Source: Thalassiosira profunda (lineage: Eukaryota; Bacillariophyta; Thalassiosirophyceae; Thalassiosirales; Thalassiosiraceae). From it: DNA of 14,028 nt. Location of the stretch: positions 1-14,028 of the forward strand of contig JALLAP010002018.1 in the NCBI GenBank assembly GCA_036939355.1, written 5' to 3'. A model generated the notes under the pieces. That model saw nothing but the letters and a program-made list of their open reading frames with translations. It was not told the origin of the DNA and did no database searches. Below are positions 13,899 to 14,028 of this stretch, one piece after another (the first letter of the stretch is position 1; each line of letters begins with the position of its first letter). A program made the translations under genes and the position numbers.

Positions 13899-14028
13899 TC
13901 ACGATCTTTCTTTCGACTTGTCCTTCTTGCGTTTCTTCTTCCCCTCCGAAGCGCCTTCCTCCTTCCTCCGTCGCTTCTTCTCCTTCTTCGCCGCCCTCTC
14001 GTCGTCGCTGCCGCTTCCGTCTGTCTTT
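13899..14028 (-). CDS. C-terminal Lys/Arg-rich tail of a gene running off the right edge
   Basis: Reading the minus strand from the window edge gives one open frame of 42 codons ending in TGA at 13899-13901. It starts with an acidic Gly/Ser patch (GSGSDDERAAKKEKKRRRK) and continues with GKKKRKKDKSKERS. Alternating acidic and poly-basic blocks of this kind are typical of nucleolar and RNA-processing proteins (NOP58-, dyskerin- or splicing-type tails), but no domain is visible, so the family cannot be assigned. It is convergent with the RWD gene, 111 bp between stops. Low complexity makes the coding call itself moderately uncertain. Confidence 0.55.
   Translation of the reverse strand, partial: KTDGSGSDDERAAKKEKKRRRKEEGASEGKKKRKKDKSKERS

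Overview
This window reads as nuclear DNA of a photosynthetic eukaryote with a complex (secondary, red-lineage) plastid, most likely a stramenopile microalga; a haptophyte or cryptophyte cannot be excluded. Two adjacent genes carry a signal peptide followed by a Phe-led cleavage site and a Ser/Thr/Arg-rich transit peptide (TAAF-APAPA at 7684-8535, THGF-ATVHP at 6486-7674). This is the ASAFAP-type bipartite presequence of secondary plastids. One gene has three spliceosomal introns of 83-97 nt, several starts have Kozak-like contexts, and the other products (NUP50, VPS52, RWD/Prp3-C) are eukaryote-specific. There are no bacterial operons, CRISPR arrays, tRNAs or transposons that I can support.

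Layout, left to right: (1) 5' end of a mitochondrial dethiobiotin synthetase (BIO3 type), minus; (2) a conserved methyltransferase-like protein with a Lys-rich tail, plus; (3) a NUP50-type FG nucleoporin with a C-terminal Ran-binding domain, minus; (4) a four-exon secretory seven-helix membrane protein with a Cys-rich ectodomain, plus; (5) a SpoU/TrmH-family RNA 2'-O-methyltransferase, minus; (6) a plastid-targeted protein with an INSIG-like membrane core and a DnaJ-type zinc finger, plus, its frame broken by an evident assembly artefact (one N and a 72-bp exact duplication); (7) a thylakoid-lumen protein with a twin-arginine signal and an NTF2/SnoaL-like domain, minus; (8) the GARP/EARP subunit VPS52, minus; (9) a long coiled coil fused to an RWD domain and a Prp3 C-terminal-like domain, plus; (10) the Lys/Arg-rich C-terminal tail of a gene running off the right edge, minus.

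Genes are packed tightly and alternate strand almost throughout. Convergent 3' ends lie 9-111 bp apart and divergent starts share 117-333 bp, so most promoters are probably bidirectional and most 3' UTRs should overlap a neighbour's transcript. The genes do not form one pathway: they cover biotin synthesis, nuclear transport, RNA modification, plastid biogenesis and endosome-to-Golgi traffic. Only the convergent pair 6/7 shares a compartment.

I see no clearly new multi-gene system. The items most worth a second look are the INSIG/DnaJ-zinc-finger plastid protein and its repairable assembly break, the duplicated twin-arginine motif in the lumen protein, and the SP-x-K-rich insertion that splits the Ran-binding domain of the NUP50 homologue.
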